A DNA stretch of 45,332 nucleotides, from the NCBI GenBank assembly GCA_964570895.1, contig CAZMZD010000013.1, positions 1 through 45,332 on the forward strand, read 5' to 3'. The position numbers were made by a program, and so were the translations under genes. This document shows positions 41,176 through 45,332 of this stretch, one piece after another. The stretch is from RGIG1918 sp964570895. Lineage in GTDB: Bacteria; Cyanobacteriota; Vampirovibrionia; Gastranaerophilales; Gastranaerophilaceae. The stretch's first letter is position 1. Every line of letters begins with the position of its first letter. Below the pieces are notes generated by a model. The model saw only the letters and a list, made by a program, of their open reading frames with translations, was not told where the DNA came from and searched no databases.

Positions 41176-42219
41176 TTATTGTAAACTCTCTGTGCCGTCT
41201 AAAAACATGCAATCGCCATAAGAGAAAAATCTATATTTTTCACAAACCGCTGTTTTGTATGCATTTAATATATTTTCTCTGCCCATAAAAGCGCTCACAA
41301 GCATGATTAGAGTGGATTTTGGTAAGTGAAAATTAGTCAATAATTTGTTGATTACTTTTAATTTTTTAGGGGGGTAAATAAAAATATTTGTTTCGTCTTT
41401 GCATGGAATAATTTTTCCATGTTTTTCGTATGTTGCTTCAAGACATCTTGTGACAGTGGTGCCAACTGCCACAATATTTCCTTTTGCTTCGTTTATTAAA
41501 TTTGCGGTTTCTTCAGGAATTTCATAGCTTTCAAAGTGCATTTTGTGCTCTTCAATATTTTCGCATTTTACGGGGAGAAATGTTCCAAGCCCGACAACTA
41601 GAGTGATGTATGCTATATGCACCCCTTTTGCTTTAATTTCTTCTAAAATTTCTTTTGTGAAGTGAAGCCCTGCGGTGGGCGCTGCTGATGATTCGGGTTT
41701 TTTTGCAAAAACTGTTTGATAAATTTCTTTGTCTTTTTCGTCAGCTTCTCTTGAAATGTATGGCGGGAGCGGAATTTTACCCACATAATCTAAAATTTCA
41801 TAAATGCTTTTTCCTTTGTCGTAAATAAGCTCAACTTTGTGAGTGTTTCCGTCATTTATCGCTTTTTCAAGAAGTTTAACTTGAAGCTCGGGGGCAACAG
41901 TCACAATTTCATTTAACTTTAACCTTTTGACATTTTTTATGAGCACTTCCCAAATATCGCCTTCAAGAGGTTTAAGCAAGAAAATTTCAATGTGCGCCCC
42001 GGTATCTCTTTGCCCTAAAAGCCTTGCAGGAATAACTTTTGTGTCGTTTAAAATAAGCACATCATCTTTTTTTAGAAGGCTTGGCAAATCAAAAAAGTTT
42101 TTGTGCACAATTTCGCCTTTTAAATTTAGGCACATCATTTTTGAGCCGGAGCGCCCTTCAATCGGGCTTTGTGCAATTAATTCTTTTGGCAATTCGTAAT
42201 CAAAATCAGAGACTTTCAT
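41176..42219 (-). CDS. queA: S-adenosylmethionine:tRNA ribosyltransferase-isomerase
   Basis: QueA converts preQ1 in tRNA to epoxyqueuosine using the ribosyl part of S-adenosylmethionine. The 347 residues include FDYELPKELIAQSPIEGRSGSKM, VLILNDTKVIPARLLGQR, SSAAPTAGLHFTKEIL, VGLGTFLPVKCENIEEHKMHFE and TNFHLPKSTLIMLVSAF, the family's conserved blocks. The start overlaps the end of the endonuclease IV-like gene by 14 bases, so it belongs to the hisG-formyltransferase-nuclease-queA leftward cluster. Confidence 0.97.
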   Translation of the reverse strand: MKVSDFDYELPKELIAQSPIEGRSGSKMMCLNLKGEIVHKNFFDLPSLLKKDDVLILNDTKVIPARLLGQRDTGAHIEIFLLKPLEGDIWEVLIKNVKRLKLNEIVTVAPELQVKLLEKAINDGNTHKVELIYDKGKSIYEILDYVGKIPLPPYISREADEKDKEIYQTVFAKKPESSAAPTAGLHFTKEILEEIKAKGVHIAYITLVVGLGTFLPVKCENIEEHKMHFESYEIPEETANLINEAKGNIVAVGTTVTRCLEATYEKHGKIIPCKDETNIFIYPPKKLKVINKLLTNFHLPKSTLIMLVSAFMGRENILNAYKTAVCEKYRFFSYGDCMFLDGTESLQ

Positions 42220-43024
42220 AATATTCCTTTAAAATTACCGCATCTCCTTCTATGTTTGGACTTTCGCACACAAGCGCCCCGCGAACATCAAATTTTTTGA
42301 ATGCTTTGAGCAAGTCCGTATAATTCATATCGCTTTCTTGAAGAATTAAATGTTTCTTTTCGCCTTTGTTTGAATATTCAATTCCTGCAAGGTGTGCGTG
42401 AAAATTTTTAAGAGCCACATCACCCAATTTATTCCCGATTTTTTCAAAAATATTGCAAAAATCGTCGTAAGTATTGAAACCTCCGCCGGAGCGGGCGTGA
42501 ATATGCGCAAAATCCACACAAGGCAACACTTGAGGAAATTCACTTGAAAGCTCGATAATTTCGTCTAAATCGCCCCATTGGGTGCCTTTACCTGTTGTTT
42601 CCGGCCTAATCCAAATTTTATTATTTTCTTTTTCAAGAAATTCACATAATGTTTCATGGCATTTTTTTATGTTATTAAAAACGGTTTTTTTATCTTGCCC
42701 GAGGTAAAAACCTGCGTGATATGTGATTGAATATCCGCCTAAACTGTTTGCCATGTCTGCCGTTTGAAGAATTCTGTTAATTGAAGCCACAACTTTTTCT
42801 TCTTCTTTTGCGTTTAAATTAATGTAATATGGCGCGTGAGATGTGAAAATTAAGTTTTCTTTATCTTTAATTAATACCTCTTGATTTTCGGGGGATAACC
42901 TTACCCCATGCACAAATTCTATTTCAAAACCGTCTAAATTTAGGTTTCTCAAACTGTTGCATGCTGATTTATAATCTTTTGCAATTGTTGGAATGCCGGC
43001 TGTTAGAAAATGCAGTTTATCCAT
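42206..43024 (-). CDS. Endonuclease IV-like TIM-barrel protein (archaeal-like type)
   Basis: The 272-residue TIM barrel starts KLHFLTAGIPTIAKDY, a beginning seen in archaeal-type endonuclease IV proteins. Candidate metal ligands match the Nfo trinuclear zinc site: His63 (TSHAPYY), His103 (TYHAGFY), Glu142 (RPETTG), Asp171 and His174 (VDFAHIHAR), His209 (NFHAHLAG) and Glu254 (LVCESP), with His225 a possible further ligand. Nfo cleaves DNA at abasic sites, so a base-excision repair role is likely. The Asp of the usual DxH motif appears to be replaced by Lys223, so a sugar-isomerase-like function remains possible. It overlaps queA (14 bases) and the formyltransferase gene (8 bases). Confidence 0.82.
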   Translation of the reverse strand: MDKLHFLTAGIPTIAKDYKSACNSLRNLNLDGFEIEFVHGVRLSPENQEVLIKDKENLIFTSHAPYYINLNAKEEEKVVASINRILQTADMANSLGGYSITYHAGFYLGQDKKTVFNNIKKCHETLCEFLEKENNKIWIRPETTGKGTQWGDLDEIIELSSEFPQVLPCVDFAHIHARSGGGFNTYDDFCNIFEKIGNKLGDVALKNFHAHLAGIEYSNKGEKKHLILQESDMNYTDLLKAFKKFDVRGALVCESPNIEGDAVILKEYYESL

Positions 43025-43952
43025 TTCCGTTTATTCTTTCTCCGATTTGCGGACTGAATTTTTCAATAAAATCTTTAATATCAAAAATGCCCCAAGTGCC
43101 CACTTGAATAATTTTTGGAAGCAAGAAGCCGTTTTTGAACGCAATTTCAACTTCGCCCAAAGTTTTTGTTATTTCCCCTGGGATAAAATCATGTTCTTCA
43201 ACCCGAGCGTCTGCCGTGATTATTCTAATCATTATTCCTCTATAATAAGCAACAATGTTGAAAAATGGGTTTGCAGCCCTGATTTGTCTTTCGATTGTTT
43301 CAATGTCTTCAGTGAAATCTATAAAAATATTAGTCGGCACTCTTGGTGCTTTTGGAAAGTCGCCCCATTCTTGAGATTTTGCCTTAATATAACCATTTAT
43401 TTCAAAGTTTTTAAGAACATCAACAAGGCAATCTGCAATCAAATAATTTGTTCTGTTAAAAAGTGTTCCCATAGTTTCATTTTGTTCTAAAGGAAGCGTT
43501 TTTTGCATAATAATATCGCCCGTATCAAAATGTTCGTCTGCAAAATGCAAAGTCACACCCGTCATATTTTCGCCGTTTTTAATAATATGATAATAAGGGT
43601 TTGCGCCTCTGTAATTCGGCAAAAGCGAAGGGTGGCAATTAATATAACCGTTTGCAGTCGTTTTTAGGAAATCTCTCGAAAGCTTTGTGTCATAAGAACA
43701 AATAAGCCCGATGTCTGCTTCGAGTTCTGCAATTTTTTTAATAAATTCAATGTTGTTGATTGAATCTTCAAAAGGATAAACCGGTATTCCAAGCTGATTA
43801 GCGCAAGCAATAGCGTTTCCAAAAGAAGGATTATGCCTTGAGGGCGGAACAAGCCCGATGATGTTGAAACCGGCATTTTTTAACCTTGCAAGCACAATAT
43901 GCACCATATCCGGCATGCCAACAACTAATATCTTTTTTGAATTATTTAACAA
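43017..43952 (-). CDS. Formyltransferase related to Fmt/ArnA, TTG start
   Basis: The protein uses 10-formyl-THF to formylate an amine. The catalytic triad is visible as Asn105, His107 (NCHPSLLPNYRGANP) and Asp143 (HFADEHFDTGDII). At 311 residues it is the size of methionyl-tRNA formyltransferase. However, the region where Fmt has its TxPDKPxGRGK-type loop reads VPPSRHNPSFGNAIACA instead, so it may formylate a nucleotide amino-sugar, as ArnA-type enzymes do, rather than initiator tRNA. TTG 43952 lies eight bases after CGGAG and gives a complete Rossmann start (KKILVVG). It sits between hisG and the nuclease gene, overlapping the latter by eight bases. Confidence 0.8.
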   Translation of the reverse strand: MLNNSKKILVVGMPDMVHIVLARLKNAGFNIIGLVPPSRHNPSFGNAIACANQLGIPVYPFEDSINNIEFIKKIAELEADIGLICSYDTKLSRDFLKTTANGYINCHPSLLPNYRGANPYYHIIKNGENMTGVTLHFADEHFDTGDIIMQKTLPLEQNETMGTLFNRTNYLIADCLVDVLKNFEINGYIKAKSQEWGDFPKAPRVPTNIFIDFTEDIETIERQIRAANPFFNIVAYYRGIMIRIITADARVEEHDFIPGEITKTLGEVEIAFKNGFLLPKIIQVGTWGIFDIKDFIEKFSPQIGERINGNG

Positions 43953-43974
43953 ATTAAAACTCCGAGCTTTTAAG

Positions 43975-44844
43975 CTATCTTACCATTTGATCGACACTTA
44001 AAATCAAAATTCCTTTGCCGCCTAGGGCTTTAAGTTTTTCAATGCTTTCAAAAACTTTGTTTTTATCTATTACAACATGAATTACGACATTTTCGTTGTC
44101 GCCGTAAAGCGTTGTAAGAGTAGGCGAAGATAACCCAGGTAATATTTCTTTAATTTTATCTAAATTATTTTTTGGCACATGCGCCATTAAATATTTCTTT
44201 TCACGAGCGTCAAGAACAGAATTAATTGCCACAAGGAAAGACTCAAGCTTTTGCGCTTTTTCTTCGTTTAAATTTTTTCTTGCAATCAAAACTGTTGAAG
44301 AGCTTAAAATTTTATCGATAATCCTTAGACCATTTTGTTTAAGAGTTGTGCCTGTTGATGTAATATCTACAACAACGTCGGAAAGCCCAAGGCTTGGCGT
44401 GATTTCAACAGCGCCTGAAATTTCAATAATATTAACTGTTTTGCCGATTTTTTCAAAATATCTTTTTGCGATGTTTGGAAAACTTGTTGCGATATTAAAG
44501 TGCTCAGGTAAATCTTTTGAAGATTGATAAGGGTCTTTTTCTTTAACTGCAACAACCATATCACAAGCGCCGAAAGAAAATTGTTTTACAACATCAACTT
44601 CGACCCCTTCTTCTTCCACGATATCAAGCCCCGTAAAGCCGACATCTGCTGCTTTTGCGCCTAAAAAACGAGGAATATCTTGAGTTCTTACAAAAATTAT
44701 AGAGAATTTTCCGTCAGAAGTCGTAACGCTTAATTCTCTTTCGTCTTTTGAATCAAGATTTAGGCCTGCTTTATTCAGCAAATCATAAATTTTTTCAGAT
44801 AATCTTCCCTTGTTTGGGATTGCAATTTTTAACATATTTTCCAT
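43975..44844 (-). CDS. hisG: ATP phosphoribosyltransferase, long form
   Basis: HisG carries out the first step of histidine synthesis, joining ATP and PRPP. The 289 residues have a catalytic part: LKIAIPNKGRLSEKIYDLL, GFTGLDIVEE, ITPSLGLSDVVVDITSTGTTLKQNGL. An extra C-terminal regulatory domain of about 75 residues (MAHVPKNNLDKIKEILPGL to ILILSVDQMVR) is typical of the histidine-inhibited long form, which does not need HisZ. Two ATGs, 44844 and 44835, are close. The first fits the leaderless promoter exactly. No other his genes are in the window. Confidence 0.96.
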   Translation of the reverse strand: MENMLKIAIPNKGRLSEKIYDLLNKAGLNLDSKDERELSVTTSDGKFSIIFVRTQDIPRFLGAKAADVGFTGLDIVEEEGVEVDVVKQFSFGACDMVVAVKEKDPYQSSKDLPEHFNIATSFPNIAKRYFEKIGKTVNIIEISGAVEITPSLGLSDVVVDITSTGTTLKQNGLRIIDKILSSSTVLIARKNLNEEKAQKLESFLVAINSVLDAREKKYLMAHVPKNNLDKIKEILPGLSSPTLTTLYGDNENVVIHVVIDKNKVFESIEKLKALGGKGILILSVDQMVR

Positions 44845-44859
44845 ACAGAAAATATACCA
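44845..44859 (-). promoter_or_regulatory. Extended -10 promoter, predicted leaderless start of hisG
   Basis: On the minus strand TGGTATATT (TG 44859-44858, hexamer 44856-44851) stands six bases before ATG 44844, with no Shine-Dalgarno. It directly follows the terminator of the small upstream gene. Confidence 0.6.
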
Positions 44860-44860
44860 T

Positions 44861-44886
44861 AAAAAAAATCCCTCGTAAATCGAGGG
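44861..44886 (-). terminator. Intrinsic terminator of the 53-residue gene
   Basis: On the minus strand CCCTCG, a short loop, CGAGGG and then ATTTTTTTT form a classic intrinsic terminator. It lies 81 bases after the stop of the small gene and immediately before the hisG promoter, insulating the two. Confidence 0.9.
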
Positions 44887-44966
44887 CTAATTCCTTTTGG
44901 TATAAACTACCAACTCATTCTCCATATCTCCGTGTTAACCGAATTGACCGATTAACTTTATCAAAC

Positions 44967-45128
44967 TTATTTTCTGAAATTGATTACAGCTTTGTTGTTC
45001 ATCGCAATGATTTGCATTGAGCTCCAAAAGTCTTCAGGTGAAAGAGTTGATTTAGCATCTAAATTAACTGTAACTTTTTGGTAGTATAGTTTGCGAATTT
45101 GTAAATCAGTTTTATCTTTAACAGCCAT
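44967..45128 (-). CDS. Unknown 53-residue protein with strong translation signals
   Basis: This small gene reads MAVKDKTDLQIRKLYYQKVT, then VNLDAKSTLSPEDFWSSMQI and ends IIAMNNKAVINFRK. I do not recognise a family. The layout (basic N-terminus, a beta-like YYQKVTVNLD stretch, a helix around EDFWSSM and a second strand) is compatible with a small folded alpha/beta protein. ATG 45128 lies seven bases after GAGG, and a textbook terminator follows at 44861-44886, so it looks like a complete, independently expressed monocistronic gene. Confidence 0.65.
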   Translation of the reverse strand: MAVKDKTDLQIRKLYYQKVTVNLDAKSTLSPEDFWSSMQIIAMNNKAVINFRK

Positions 45129-45220
45129 TTTGGACCTCAGTGTTTAGTACTTACATATATATAAAGTATATATTCATCCTTGAATTTCAAACTTATCTTT
45201 TTTTGTTACAAAAGTTAACA

Positions 45221-45332
45221 TGCGAGCGAAGGTTTTTCTTTAGCGCGACTGCGCTTAGAAAAACCGAGCGAGCCTTTAGTGTGCAAGCTCGTGATGGCAA
45301 TGCGTTGAGCATTGGCAGACAGAGCGTAGCCG
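45221..45332. repeat. GC-rich palindromic intergenic segment at the window end
   Basis: About 60 of these 112 bases are G or C, against a very AT-rich surround. GGTTTTTCTTTAGCGC (45231-45246) is nearly complementary to GCGCTTAGAAAAACC (45251-45265). CAATGC (45298-45303) pairs with GCATTG (45309-45314) around a five-base loop, and CGAGC (45265-45269) can pair with GCTCG (45287-45291). I see no convincing reading frame. It may be a dispersed palindromic repeat or the edge of a structured RNA. Only part may lie inside the window. Confidence 0.4.

Noticed and set aside
45221..45332. tRNA or CRISPR repeat at the window end
   Set aside because: The hairpins do not make a cloverleaf, no TTCGAAT-type T loop is present and there are no regularly spaced direct repeats.

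Overview
The window is AT-rich bacterial chromosome, densely packed with mostly housekeeping genes. Gene content (groESL, DnaN, MnmG, FabI, type Ib DAHP synthase, NifU/NifS, RibE/RibBA, QueA, long-form HisG, GtrA, GT11 glycosyltransferase, archaeal-like endonuclease IV) and protein style suggest an uncultured, host-associated, cyanobacteria-related lineage such as the Vampirovibrionia/Melainabacteria (Gastranaerophilales). That placement is inference, made without any database search. I see no phage, IS element, CRISPR array or rRNA; one tRNA (Lys-UUU) is present.

Layout. 1-2.6 kb (minus): uppS, rdgB, groES and groEL, the last cut by the window edge. 2.65-4.8 kb (plus): a PurD-like ATP-grasp protein, a NeuA-like CMP-sugar synthetase, yidD and a ribbon-helix-helix protein. 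4.8-6.3 kb (minus): a 102-residue unknown, KDPG-type aldolase and tmk. Then come kdsC (plus) and a large UshA-like 5'-nucleotidase (minus). 9.2-16 kb (minus): a GH38 mannosidase followed by an AddB-like nuclease and an AddA-like helicase, which looks like a split recombinational-repair enzyme. 16.4-21 kb (minus): dnaN, thrB, mnmG and comF. 21.1-22.9 kb (plus): gcvPB and mini-RNase III. A 369-base gap with several strong hairpins follows, then a small cysteine-rich gene, trxB, a secreted protein, a GH57 enzyme and a phage-type amidase.

28.3-31 kb (plus): nifU, nifS and an HD-domain protein, ended by a shared terminator facing tRNA-Lys. 31.2-35 kb: a 115-residue unknown, aroF, fabI and a membrane-anchored AAA ATPase. 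35.1-38.9 kb: infC (minus), with riboflavin genes ribE and ribBA and pyrimidine-nucleoside phosphorylase on plus. 38.8-45.1 kb (minus): GtrA and GT11; the rpsF-ssb-rpsR ribosomal operon; hisG, a formyltransferase, an endonuclease IV-like gene and queA; and a 53-residue gene. The last 112 bases are GC-rich and palindromic.

The most interesting signals are regulatory. infC appears to start at ATT behind a strong Shine-Dalgarno, the classical autoregulated IF3 arrangement. Several single genes and operon leaders have an (extended) -10 box placed exactly six bases before the ATG with no Shine-Dalgarno, which predicts leaderless mRNAs. The 22.9-23.24 kb gap holds overlapping hairpins and a structured leader that match no RNA family I recognise. 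Among proteins, the split helicase/nuclease pair, an HD-GYP-like protein lacking GYP, and the PurD-like/NeuA-like pair deserve a second look. I did not find an obviously new multi-gene defence or biosynthetic system.
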